Shown here piece by piece: positions 30,171 through 44,000 of a stretch of DNA of 64,000 nucleotides. Under the pieces are notes generated by a model, which saw nothing but the letters and a program-made list of their open reading frames with translations, was not told the DNA's origin and did not search any database. A program made the translations under genes and the position numbers. This DNA comes from Aporrectodea caliginosa (Eukaryota; Annelida; Clitellata; Crassiclitellata; Lumbricidae), in contig JACEVL010000954.1 of NCBI GenBank assembly GCA_020284085.1, positions 221,501 to 285,500 on the forward strand. The letters are read 5' to 3'. Position 1 is the stretch's first letter, and each line of letters opens with the position of its first letter.

Positions 30171-32380
30171 CCACCCTCCCTGCCTACAGCGGCTCAGTCT
30201 TCACCACTAGTCCCCACCTTGCAAGTTACGGGAAGCTTATCAACAACCCGGAGCCACTTAAATATATAGTCAACACACCACTTCTACAGTATCGTCTCTA
30301 CACTCTACAATGATGTGTAATATGCGAGGCATCAACCAATGGTGCACAACGTAGGCCTATCAAAGCTCAAGTCCACAGCATTCTTGGCAGGCTAGTATGA
30401 CTTTAAAAAGACATGATATAATAATTTACTATACCAAATATCTGTTTACAGCTATAAATTACTTATTGGTGTCTTATTTTGTCATCGTCCTATAAAGCCA
30501 GAACCTTCTGGTAGTGCTCATTCCAAGCCTGGATAAAGGAGGCAACGTTAATCATCTTTGCTATGGCACAGCATGGTCAAACAGCCACTCACCAACATTC
30601 TGAACCTCCAGTTCGAATCTCCTACCGATCACCTTTTTTTATTTATATCACCTCAGTGTAAGCTCAAAAATTATGATTCGCAATATAGCCTACACATAAA
30701 TTGTGACTTCATGTTCAAGTTACGTCGACATGTTATTTTGTCTGTTTTATTTAAAAACTGCATCTTTCCTCTATCAAACAGTCGCCCTTTAAATTCTTAC
30801 CTTTGGTTGAAAGAAGTATAATTGTATAACAATTTCGAGTGTATACATACTTGTAGCAAATACAGATACGGGCTATTCAGATAGGTAAAGCATGCGTCGG
30901 TTCCAAGTCCGGGCTGCAGAGTCAATATAAAGGGTATGCACTCGCATTATGGTCTGGTAAAGCCCAGCACTGCAGTGCAGAAAAGTAGCAAGACTTACTT
31001 GCAATTAATTTCTTGCCTCGGCCATAACAACTAATTGCTTGAAGTGCTACCAAGTTCTTTTCCTTAAAACTTTAAACTTCTCTTTTTATGAATTTCTTAA
31101 GCAAATGCACAAGACAGAACAAAAGCCCAGATAAATCACCGTGAAATATAAATAAATCTAAACAAAACAAAATCTGGTTGATAGTCACACTTAGTACCTT
31201 TGTGAGGTTCCTAAAAGGTGACATCCAAATAGCCAGATACTAAAAACAAATTAAGAGAAGTCAATTATACCTAGCAAATCAATATCAAACATTCTTTGAA
31301 TTGAGTCTGTTACAAAACTTGGTGAAGAATATTCGGATTTAAGTACAAAAGTATTTTATATATACTAATATATACTAATTTTATATAGTAATTCAAAATG
31401 TTAACTCATGTTTCAACTTCTCTGTTACTTTAATACCAGCAACTGGACTGCACACAATAACGAGCCAATGACCCTTACAAGCAAACAAGATGATGTTTTG
31501 ATTTTACAAGTGGATTACTGTACGTAAGAAGTGGCTAGAGACGCCTTTCTAATATTCTGTCATCTTCAACCATCTGAGATTTTTCACAAACAGAAAATAT
31601 CTTACAATGAAAATGACTTCTTGTGTGAGAAGAAACTAAAACTTCCCTGCACCTGAGCTGAAATTATATAATTAAATATGCTCCAATTATGAGCTGATGA
31701 CTATCTGTATGGTTTCTGCATAAATTCAGGTTTACAAAAGACAAAACTCAAAAAATAATTTATCTGTTAAATAATCATAGATCTGAACAGCCGAAAGGAG
31801 TCACATGACAACCAAGCAATGTGCAGTATCCTAGCTTTGAACATCTCTTTCACACATAAAACTGCCATAATTTCCTAATCATACCGGGCTCCTACTGGGC
31901 GAGTATAATTTATGAAAAAATGTGACAGCATAATACAACAGCCGACATATAATAGCAGACATAAATCAATAAATGCTGTTTTACACAAAAGTCTCTACAA
32001 TGATTATGAAATATAAGCCCACCATCAGTCAGCTGCAGAAATAGGTTAACAATTCACTTAGTAAATGCATAGCCAAAGTCCTCCACTAGAAACATGGCAA
32101 TTTTCCATTCAGAGGTGGGGCAGAGCAGATAAATAACTCACGACTAACGAACTCACTCAGTTGCACATTTTAACCTTACAAACATTTGAAAGACAGTGCT
32201 GATAGGTTTTGCGTGTGTACATGCATACCATCTTTCCAAAGCTCACAAAACACTACATACATGGCTGTCTGACAGGTAATAAAGCCTGGGAAGTAAACGA
32301 AATTGATAACAGATCTAGAGCCTCGTAGACACAAAGTTTGGCTGCTCAGTGGAAAGTTGCTCAAATGCACTTGTAGATAT
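30171..32380. other. Non-coding AT-rich spacer
   Basis: No exon with splice support was recognised. A TTCGAATC-containing stretch near 30,540-30,625 may be an old tRNA-derived SINE. The open frame at 30,558-30,821 is not family-like. Confidence 0.4.
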
Positions 32381-32393
32381 GTGTGTGTGTGTA

Positions 32394-32440
<47 letters not shown>

Positions 32441-32450
32441 TGTGTGTGTG
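32381..32450. repeat. (GT)n microsatellite
   Basis: A GT run with a few TATG and GGT interruptions. Poly-Cys/Val and poly-Thr/His translations of it are artefacts. Confidence 0.95.
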
Positions 32451-33094
32451 TTAAATACAGCACATTTCGATTTTTGGGGTACCACACCCCCTACTCTGTG
32501 GACTGGAGGGTACCATATCTCCCACTTTTCACAACCACAAAACACAATGCACATTATTATTTTCTCATAGGAATGCCTTCATTAGAGCCCTCCAGAGCCC
32601 TCAAAACAATTACCAATCATCATCAGCCTTAATTGCCAATAATAATAATAATAATATCATAACATTTTTTATTATTCATGGTTTATAAATGGCACCATTA
32701 TATTTAAAAATTGCAAAGGGAAAACGATTATTGGTACCCCGACTTTCTAAACCTAAGTTAAGCCCCTGGGCACAGTATGTTTGTACTTTACATAACAAAT
32801 GTCCGTGATCGAGCCCTGAATCTACAAGCCCGACTGTCAAAATCCTTGATCCCAAGTCCAGTTCCGAGTCCCAGTAATTCATGTCCCAGTCTGAGAACCT
32901 CATCAAATTTAAGTTATGAGGCATGAATAAGAACATTTCGAGGCATTCATCATTTCTGCCAGAATCTCATAATAATGTGGTCTATAGTTAATGCTCTATG
33001 TTTCTTCTCTTTTTTCATTTTTGTATCGTTTAGTTGTTGTTCTGCCTCTGTGGAGTAATAAAGTGTTCATATGTATATATGACTTAGAAGTGGC

Positions 33095-33180
33095 TAACTA
33101 ATTTAGTGGTTAACACGCTGCCTGTCAACACAGATGTTGGGAAGTTGAAGTCCCTGCCAGGACAGAAGAAATAGTCGTTC
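33095..33180 (+). repeat. tRNA-derived SINE head
   Basis: TTTAGTGGTTAACACGCTGC (A-box region) is followed at tRNA spacing by GAAGTTGAAGTCCC (B-box-like). The 3' part is not matched with other copies here. Confidence 0.45.
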
Positions 33181-33572
33181 CAGACGTTCCATTTTACTAG
33201 CCTCCTCTAGAGAACTGTGCTTGAGACTTCCCCTCACCTCCCTCACCGTTTCAACTCTAAACACCATCCACCTTACGCATTTATGGGTTAGCCAATATGG
33301 ATTGATTGATTGATAAAAGAGGTAATTGGATGAAATAGCATCATAATGCTCTAGGAATGCTACCAAAAATATACATTTTCAAACAATGTATAACGATTTA
33401 TCAGGCTAAATTGGAGTAACAATTTCTACAATTTTTATCTGCCATCAGTGAAGGCCTGTGTAAACATATTGGCCTATTTTACCACTGATTTTATATTATT
33501 CACTATATATATCGATTAGATATATATATATATATACATACATGAACATACATATACGCATATATAAAGCAC

Positions 33573-33642
33573 ATGGTGCCATCGGTTGATGCCTTGTGCA
33601 TTAGACACCGGCGCACTAGAAGTTGCTAATTACATTACATTA
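33573..33642 (+). repeat. Dispersed repeat fragment (CATCGGTTGATGCC family)
   Basis: CATCGGTTGATGCCTTGTGC is followed by ATTAGACACCGGCGC and AGAAGTTGCTAATTA. The copy at 61,365-61,470 matches over about 60 bp with few changes. Confidence 0.6.
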
Positions 33643-34004
33643 CACCCTTCATGATATTCATATGTAGGCAACTTTGCAAGTCTGAGCTCCAAACCTTCAA
33701 GTCTGAGTTCTTAAAAGTTGGACTCAAGCTCAATGTATGTGTTACCCGCACTACTGTTGTGATCCTCATTCTCTTACGACACTCTGGTTTGGTGTGAACC
33801 TAGAATCTGATGGCAAAATAGGCAGGACACTTCTTTCAAGAGTTGCTTCGTATATGTAAAGCCATTTTAAGGCTCTATCACTCCACTGAAGTCTTGCATA
33901 GGCTACCAGATACTGTACGAAAGTTATTGAACAGGTCACGGGTGTCTGACCATATGGATGTCATGAAGTGAGGAAATAAGAGGATTTATCACTCAATCCA
34001 TCAA

Positions 34005-34075
34005 TCAATATTTGTTTATTGAAATAATCAAGCTGACACAGCTGCAACTTAATATATTTATAAATCAACTGCATC
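34005..34075. repeat. Interspersed repeat end related to 16,268-16,335
   Basis: TTTATTGAAATAATCAAGC then TGACACA resembles the block at 16,285. It is probably the 3' end of a non-LTR element. Confidence 0.35.
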
Positions 34076-34925
34076 ATCACAGAATTCAGAAATACAAAAT
34101 ACTACATTACATTACTACCTCGTTAACTACAATAACAGCACCATAGATGTCTCCTGATCAGTTAAGTTACAACTTTTACATACAGTCTCTGAGAGACAAA
34201 TCCCAATACACTCTTCACACCAAAATGAAACCATAGCACTTCAGATTCCTAGCTGAGATAATCACATTTGCTTAAGTGATCTAAGCTTAACGCAAATGAC
34301 CATAGAAAAACATTTTATACTGCATACATACACGTAGATAACCGACCTTAAAAATGTATAAAAATAAAGGTCAAAGTATACTTAGAAAATATTTCTCTCT
34401 CTTTCTTTTAATTAGTATACGTCCGAGAGGGATCGTATGTACCGTGGGGCATAAAAAACTAGAAAATTTGCTAAAAGGCACTAAAATAGCAAATCTATAA
34501 AACAGAATTTCACAAAAGAACAACAATTATTGATGAATATCATAAGCGAAGTACACCATTATTGTTATCATTATCGGAATTGCTTTTAAATTTATTAAGA
34601 TTTGCAAATTGAGACTAATTTTTAAGATCTGCATGCACACAATACTTTCAGCTCATTAAATGCAGTGATATACAGGAAACACTTTCTCAAACCAATGCAT
34701 TGCACCAAAAACACCAACTTTATGTTTACATATTTAATTATAAATAATAATTACCACAACTATTAACACATGCATATAACGCAAAGTCCCACTCTCTTGA
34801 ATAAAGTCAAGATTCTGTTCCGTTCACTGGATCAAATATTGTCAACTTAACAATACCACGCTCAATATTGTTTTCTATAAAACAGCACCATTTAAAATTC
34901 GTTCCTTAGGAAACAAAATGCCAGG

Positions 34926-34931
34926 TTTATT
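34926..34931 (-). terminator. Probable poly(A) signal of the KIF26-like gene
   Basis: AATAAA on the minus strand, 77 bases after the stop codon at 35,008-35,010. Confidence 0.5.
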
Positions 34932-35007
34932 TTGGTTCACATAAAAGGCAGTTAACCAGGGCAATCAAAAGGCTGCTCCTCAATTAAACTTTCATCTACG
35001 ACATTTG

Positions 35008-38000
35008 TTATGAATTAAAACAGTTTATTTTCGACATTCGTGATTTACTTGAATTTCTACGTTTGGGCTCCTTAAAATCTTTCATTTGAAAAGACTGTGC
35101 ATCATCCACAGCACAAATATACGAATGATCTAGAGCTGGATCTGAAAGAATCAACAATCATTATGTTTACTGAAGTTTTCTAATCAACAATAAACCATAG
35201 TGAAATAAATATAAATCCACATTTAACAAACGAAAGTCGTCTATTCTCAGCCAAAACCCAGCAGATGAAAGCAGGGCAGTTAAACAAAAGACATCAAGGA
35301 GCCATATCCACACTGCCCTTCACTCAAAGAAGAAATTGCCAAGAATCAAGACAAAATTGATGGAGTCAAGACCACAAAACCACGGCCAAGGTTTGACAGG
35401 TTCAATCTTCAGTTGAAAAATTTTGTTCAAGTCAAATTGATAAAGAGATCATTTGCAATTTAGTATTGTTAACACTAAACAATGCAATATGAATAAAATT
35501 AACTTACAACACAGATTTTTCACAATAAAAAAAATCCAGAAATACATACATGACGAAGTCTTATTTCTTGAATTTGCCACTTGTAAAACGGAAGTTGGTG
35601 TGGACTTCGGCTCAAGTGCTCCTTGATAAGAACTGACTCCAAGAATCTGTAATGCTTTTTGTTGTGGCACGTTTGGCTAAATTCAGAAAAATGCAGGCCT
35701 TAAACATTCAGCAAAATGACAGCAGCATTGTTTATGCCATTATTAAAATAACTACAGATAAGAATGAAAATGTAATGACAATCAACTTAAATTAATTGCT
35801 GTTCATTAATTTCAGCATTATAACTATTACACCATTACCCTTATAACCGCTACAATCGTCATAGCAAGAAACATTAGACTTGATCAACCAAAAACTTTGA
35901 CTCTTGAGCCTCACACCATAATGGTGTTGGGATCTTGCATGTGGCTTTGAGCAGGGGCACCTGATTACTGTAGACAGGCCTATCTTGACACTGGACTATA
36001 AGAATTAGTCATCACAACTGTAAACAAAACTACAATTATGCAGTAAGAGTGGCAGTAACTATTACTTTTATGCATACTCCAACAGTTATGAACCATAACA
36101 ACATAAACATTCCTTGCCTCTATTGATTGTTGTGTTTGAGCTGTTGAAGGTAGAACACAATCTGCACTGCCCTTCATTAGGGCTGGTCTTCGATGGCTTG
36201 AGACTTCTGGCGAGATGCTCACTCCAAGAGAGTTGTTTCGTGCTGACGATGATGATGGTATGAAACCTGTGTTGCTCGTGGATCTCACGCTTGACCTCAT
36301 TGCGTCTTCAAGTAAATAACAAGGTTAACTGTAAGCAATCTGTTAAAGCTGGAATTTGTTTATGTTAGGTTATCCGTAAGTGATTCCTGTAGCAAACATT
36401 CAAAGTAACATAATTAACACATTCTGTCACTCAAAAAATTTACTTACTTACAGGCACTGCAGTAATGAAACAGAGATCTTATTCAGTGCGCATTATCCAC
36501 AGTACATTATTATACAAACGCTTTGGTTCAAATTTATGGAACGCATTTTCTGCTCTGTTGTCTTTTTGATACTGAATCGAGATTTATTTGCCTCAGTTAG
36601 TTATCATCCCTCTGAATACCTGAACGGCCTCCTGGTGTTCATTGGACTGCAGATAGGCTGATGCTGGCACATTTCATTACTGAATTATAAAAATTATGAG
36701 ATTATATTAGAATTTGAGCCTATCGTAAGCCTATCATCTCAAGTATCAGTTAATTATGCAGGTGCCAACATGTTGCAAACCACAATCCGCCTTTGCTTAG
36801 TTAACCATGCTGCAAAGAACCTATCACAGGCACTAGTTTACACACAAAACAACATCAGGTCACTTATGTAAATGTAATTGTCTTTTAAAACTTAAATTAA
36901 AACGGATAATATATGCAACAATAATATAACACGAGAAACTAGTAACCTACCATACTGCGCATACTTGTTCTGCATCAGTATGTCTTTGCTTGCAGAACGT
37001 TTCTTTCCCGACGACTGCTGGTTTGTGGTCACTAGGCTATCACTGTCTCGCACCACAGTCTCGTATCCACTGCTGTATTCGACTTGCATTTGAACATTAA
37101 AGCTCACAGTGCTGCTCACTTCACTTCCAAGTCCACTGCTTGCAGAGGCAGGTGGTCGTGCTTGAGTGACAGCGCTGTACGGTGACTGAATTCCTGTTTC
37201 ACGTGATATGCAATTATTTGCAACAACAGAATGGCCAACTCGTGGCTTATCAAATGAAAATTCTGTACGAATTGCTTGGCTTCCCAAATGAGGAAAGCTC
37301 TTTCTGGACGATGTAATAACATTTCCCGGCCTCCAACCATGTCTGTCCTGTGTATTTGGAGCAGTGGTTTCAGCAGTATAATCTAATACTTGCTGCGTTT
37401 TCCTAGATGGGCATTGCTTAACAAAGCTCGTTATATCTTCTTGAGGAAGGTTGGCAGTTTTAGATTCTACCACTGCTGGATTATGCTTGAAATTGTCATC
37501 TTCTTCTTCTAATAATTGTTCAGTGTTTGAATTCAGACTTTTGCACAGATTTCCATCTTCGAGTGTTTTTTCAAGCATCATCTCATAAACTGATTCTCTG
37601 TTAGAAATTAACGTCTGCTTCTGCCTGGAATGAACGATTTCTTTGGCTAGCTTTTCGCTGTCAAGCACAGAGACTGTATCGACATCAGAAAAAGTGGAAT
37701 GATCTGGCCTTGTGCAATCACTTTCTTTGACTAGAGTTGCAGGAACTTTTGAAGAAACTGTAATTAAACACTGTGAAACAGAAGCCATAACATCTGATGA
37801 TTCTTTAAAAGAACAGATTCTATCAAGGTTGGTTGCAGTTACAACAGTCAAAGGTTTATTCTTTTCGTCCTCACTTCTACATTTTCTACCAGCATTACAA
37901 TCCCAATCCTTACAGATAAAATCCACTCTCTCGTCTGGTAGAGCAGAAGGCCGAGTTTTCTTGGAATCTGTCGTTGAATGCAACAGCTTCCTGCAACTTT

Positions 38001-41000
38001 TTCGCATGGTGCAAGAATCAGAAACAACACTATCCACCTTCCGATCAACCCTACGTCTTGGACTCGAAGATAATTTTGCTACAGGGAAACCATGCTGCTT
38101 TCGAGTAGACTTTGCGTCAGTATCTTCTGATTGAGAATCCAACTGAACCTGTTCATAGCATTCTCGACCCTGGTTAACTTGAAATTCTGGTGGACCATCA
38201 ACCCACACCTCATCTGCATGATGCTTAGCAAAGGTTTCTACTGAGTCAAGGGTCTTTGAACAGTGTAGTGAAGAACAGTTAGTTACAGGGCCTGCCACTG
38301 GGTGTGCCAGATTGGTAGGCATGCTGCTTGTCATGGCTGGATGTTGGTATGACAGAGGGGATGGTATGGCAGAACTTGCCTGGGCTGTAATGTGGTAAGC
38401 TAAAGGAGATGGCACAGTCAACTGTTGGTAATTCAAAGGAGATGCCATGTAGGCTCTCCTTGAATCACAGTGACGATATCCAGTATCTGAGAAACATCGA
38501 ATGCTTTCTACAGATCTGCTGCTGGTGTTCGATGGTAATATCTGAAACAAAAGCATAAGCATAAGCAGAACAATAACTCAAATTGTTACAAGAGTTTGTC
38601 TTTGAAGTACAGCTAGTCAAAATAACTGAATCTGAGACACATTTATGAATATGAGGCTTATACTAAATCTGCTTACATTTGTTAGGACAAGGTGAGATGC
38701 AGAAGCAGAGACTGACAGGTGTTCTGAAATACATATGTGCCTTTGAGGACTAATGTTGAAATCAGGGTGCACCAACCAACGTAAACCATAGACCAGTGCC
38801 TGAAATGAAATGATCATTGCTTCAAAAATTTAGCAGCTAGCACCTCTGAGATGCTTTCAGATGGCTTTGAAACTAAATAATTAGCTTTACAGATCATCAG
38901 TTAGTCTCTCTGGTGATCAAGACTGAGCTCTACAGTTAACCTTTCAGCCGATCATTTTCAGCCGATTAATTATCCTTGTAGAATATATAGTAACCTTTAA
39001 ACTGCCTACCTTTTACAAATGAATATCAGCTTTTTTGTCAGGGAAATATTTGGCTGCGTAATTACCCTTTCAGGCGTCTTCCAGACTGCATGTGAAGACT
39101 TAGTAGCCGAGCCAATTTTTTCCTCTGATGACACTGCACCACTGTGGAAGCGGTCATAGTAGGAAGGAGGTTTTTCTCGTAAGATGCCCTCTGGGTCTGA
39201 GTAAATGGTAGACCTCTCGAGGGCACGATGATACAGCCTCGTGCCCATCTGAATTGCACGCGGACGTCGTTGTGGGGTGTTAGGAAGAGGACCATTTAGA
39301 CCACAAGGGCTGTTGATGCAGAAGGTCTAAAACAGAAAACCATGTATTTTAACAAATGACATCTGAATAGGTTAGGTAAATTGAAACAAGGTAACTTTAA
39401 CAGTTGACACAAGTGACCTCTGTAGACTAATAAAAGTAAAATGTAAAGCTCTCATAACCTTCCCATGTAGGAAAGGTACTCATTTCCTTCCCTTTACCCC
39501 TTGAGCCTTCAATGGACAAGTCCCAAGGTCGTGGACATGGGCCAGTGCTTCGCAGGACTTGTCGTTTACTTCCCAGCTTATGCCGATACCAAATTACATT
39601 GCTTGGTGACAGAGGCGTGAGTGCCCAAACACCTTGCCCAGGGTCATTACATGAAGTTGAACCCACAACTACATGACCCATGAGGAAGCATGTTACCAAC
39701 ACACCACTGGGTCACAACTTGCAACTGTGCAGAATGCTGCAATTTCCAAGAAATTACATAATAAGTTTATCAGAGATATAATGCTTTGTTATACCTTGGA
39801 CTTTTTATTAGTATGCTGCTCCTGCAGCTGTGATGAAATATGGATCACTTGCTGTAAGTCGTGGAATGAATGCCGAGTCAGAGAAACGTGAGTTATCATA
39901 CACACATGGCAAGAGGCTCCACCCAATGACTCCAGGATAATCTTCGTAATGTTTTTGTCTCTGTAACAAAATGGGTCATAAATGCTGATCAAGTAATTAA
40001 ATAAATCTTAGCACATTGCACTGTTATACACATGAAATACAGATCAGTTATGACACACACACTCATGATAATACATGACATAAGCAACACATTTGCATTT
40101 TCAACATTAAAGGAAAGTTCTGTCGGAGTAAAAAATTCAGTGCACTGGTTTCTGAACTTCCTGCAGAGACATTTTTAGCGAACTTTATATTGTTTGATCA
40201 CTTTTGTGGTATGCCGAGTCACAACACTGCTGTGTAGCAACACAGCTTGCCGGTAATAAGAAACATTTCACCAAACATAGCTAACATTGCATTCTCTAGA
40301 GCAGTGTATCGCAAACAGTGTGCCGCGGCACACTAGTGTGCCGTGCGAGATTTAAGGTGTGCCGCGAGAGAAACCTAAAATTCGCTATTCTCTTTAATTG
40401 ACCTTATAAGAAATTATGTCATAGATACAATTTTCGGCTTTTTAATGTTTTCATTTTGAAGAATAGTTTCTCATTCACAGTTAGGCTATTTGATGTAAGG
40501 TGATCAAAAAGTAAAACTTCTAGTGACATTAATCTATTCTATGTTATTTTTGTGTTCACCCCTCATCTCGATGTCGTAATTACGGAGATACAAGCATAAC
40601 TGTAACTGAATATTATGTTATTCTACTTTTTCATTTATTATTACTCAAATATAGAACTAATAATGAACCATAAAATCATGCGGATATGTTATTTTGAATT
40701 TTTTTATCATCAGAAAAATGGATAAAGCCGAAAACTGTAATAACTTCTAATAAAGTCAATTAAAGAGACTAATCACGAATGTAGGGCCTACTGGTCTGAT
40801 GGTGGCTGAAGAAGAGCGTCTCTTCGATCTTAAGAACGATCTGGTTCACAGAGGCTCTTGCTGATCAAGAGTTGTCAGCATTTAGGATCTCAATTCTAAG
40901 CCAACATTATAGACTTGAGCACGAAAGCAATCAAGTGTTTGCTGCCGTTTGGAACTTCTTATCTCGGTGAAGTTGGATTTTCTGTTCTAACACTAACAGA

Positions 41001-44000
41001 TATGAAATCAATATTATAAACGAGAGCGAAAACAAATGGTTGATGATGAAATGCGTGTCTGCTTGTCGGCTCTCGAACAGTGTCTTGAGTTAATTTGCTT
41101 TCATAAACAAGCTCATTCATCGCATTAGTGATGATTAGTCAGTAAAAAATCTGCTTTAGTTTCGCTATTACTGGACTAAAATGACGAGCCTAAAATATGA
41201 CAAACTGAAATTATTGCTGTTGGTTTTTTAATTTTCATAAATTTTAATTGGTGTGCCACGAGAAAAAAATTGCTCTGCTGAGTGTGCCGGGAGTTAAATA
41301 AGTTTGCGAGACACTGCTCTAGAGCTCTAAAGACATGGCTTTTCCATCTAACCAACACCGCAAACAAAGCTGCCGAGAGATTCTCAAAATGCACCATATA
41401 AATTTCACATCACCGTTTCGAAAACACATCAACTGTCAGCCAAATTCCATTCAAAGTTAGCTAATATAAACATGTTACCAACACTTCAAAGAAACTTAGT
41501 CATTGTGGTTTACCTGAAAGGCAAGTCACGTCTCCCTGAGAGAACAGCCTGTATGATAGAAGTCAGTCCAGAAAAAGTAATGGCCGATCCACTTTTGTTC
41601 CGTCTAGCACTGCTGAAGTCTATTAGACGCAACCAGCTGGAAAATCCTGGAAATAAATGGGCTTATATATGTTAGTGTACAAACTAGTAGAAGATCTATC
41701 TGAGAGAGACAGGGCAGTAACAGCAAGTGAACTGAAATGATAGCGCGTATGTCTGACATAGCTTTTAAATAAAAACTTGGAAGCATAAAGTGAAATGCTG
41801 AACAAAATCTGCATTTCAGTGTTACAAAATCTCGTTTAACTTTTACAAAATTGCCACACATTCAGCCGCAATGATCATTTGCCAAACGACAGCTCATAAT
41901 TTTAAATGGATAGTATTACGTTTAACTAGCAAATTCCAGATATTTCACTTGTAAGTTGTAAATGCATGAAGGTTTAGGTTTCACTAAAGACAAATGATGA
42001 CGATTTCGGGTGTCCTGGGGCATCGCCTCCTACGCTCCACAGAAAAATGAGTTCTCCTGGTTCCGTTTGCTCGTACCGCGACTAGAGCTTCCTCTAGAGC
42101 TGTGTCTACACCCGGGCCTCTGCCTGAAACTTTCCTCAATAAACTTAAAACTGATCTTTTTGGGCGCACTGGAGTCGGGAGCGCCTCTGAGTAGTTTCCT
42201 CGAAGGGGAGCTATATAAATTCCCGAATGAATTAATATGAAAAATGTCACTTAGTCATCTGGCAGCTTAACTGTCATTCTCACTACCTTGTTTCGAGGAA
42301 CCTTGACCATCCGTCTGCCTTTGCAACAAGCGGAAAGAAAAGATGACATGGACGTTTTGGGCAACTCTGTTTCTCCCTAAAAAATTAGCAACTGCAAATT
42401 TAAAATTTCATCAAAGCAGAAATGAAACAGCATTTTCTATCTATATATCAATCAGTAGAGATTTAAAACTCAATATTCTTGAAGCCAATATAAAAAAATA
42501 GGTTTGGATGCCTAAAGGCTTGAGTACTTGAGACCAAAGTACTTGTACTTGTGACCTAAGTACTTGTCTTTAAGTCTGCTTATTTACTGTACAAACTTGG
42601 TAGCAAGTGTTTGGGCAACATGTGTACAAATGAAATTCTTCAATAGCTCTATAATAACTGGAGTCTTATTGCACTGATCTCAACAGATTAGAGAACAAAA
42701 CTGGTAATTCTCAGCCAAGTCAATGTTTAGCTTAAGAAGATAGATATTCGTTTTATTTTCTGACAGGTTGACAGACCGCAACCAGTTACAATAGAAATAT
42801 GTTAAATAATGAAATCAAAAACAAACAAACAAACAAAAAAAACCAGACAGGTGTGCAGTCAGGTGAGACTTTGGGCAAGCGTTTGCAAGACTCTTCAAAT
42901 AACATAATGGCAGCTACAACCCAACTTGAATGCAATAACAGTAAGATTCTCAAACTGAAACTTTTAAAGTTAGAAATGAAACAGAAACTTGCCAGGAGCA
43001 GTTTGGGAAGCAATCGCAGCATCAAGATAAAGTCCAGCATCCTGAGGACCGCATATTTTCACCTCATGCTGATTCCTCATGTAAGTGCCATTGACAGGTT
43101 CATCATTCACATCCACTGGTTGGTTACTGACATCACTCGAAGTACCAACTAAACAAGTACATCAACAATTAGTATATTTTTTCTTTATATCACACAAAAC
43201 ATTCCAGACACAAAAATGCCAATGTCACTATAATAACGCAATATAAACACCTATCTTACAATTTGAATTACTGGTAAAAAAGATGTAAGTCTAAATGTCA
43301 CTGTGATTCAAATTGTGACAGAAATGATCACAGATTTGGTACTCAAGAACAACTCAGGTACAGCTTTTAAGTGTGTGTACTAGTACTTTTACTTGAGACC
43401 AAAGCACTTGTACTTCAGACCAAAGTACTCAAACTAGTCCTCGAGACTTTGCATGTGTGGCAAAACTTTATAAAAACCTAAGTATGTGTAATCATACTTG
43501 TATTTGAGACCAAAGTACTTGTACTCATCCTTGTGACCTAAGTACTTGCACTTGAAACTTAAATACTTGGAAATATCTCTGGAAATTATTTACTCAAAGG
43601 GCATAGTCTCATAAATGCTGGATCAAACTAGCAATTTTACCTTGCTACCACTGGAAAACAGGAAATTAGGAATTAGGAAAGCAGGAACTATACTACACAG
43701 AAAAAGATGGGACAGACTTTGAATTAAGTGTACGAATGGCAATGAATTTTTTTATCAAATCAATCAAAACTGGCAAATGACATTCCACTTATCATAATAC
43801 CATGTGAGAAATTTAAGTGAGCTTATATGACTTAGAACTGCAAATGTATCCCTTATTGACCAATTTAATACATTCTATATAATTCATAGCTATGAACTTC
43901 ACCAGGCAACTTGAATCGTACCATGAGCCAGCAGATCTCGAAGAACTTCTCCTGATTCAAAAACCTCAACAGCAGACATGAATACGGAAATCTCATTCCC

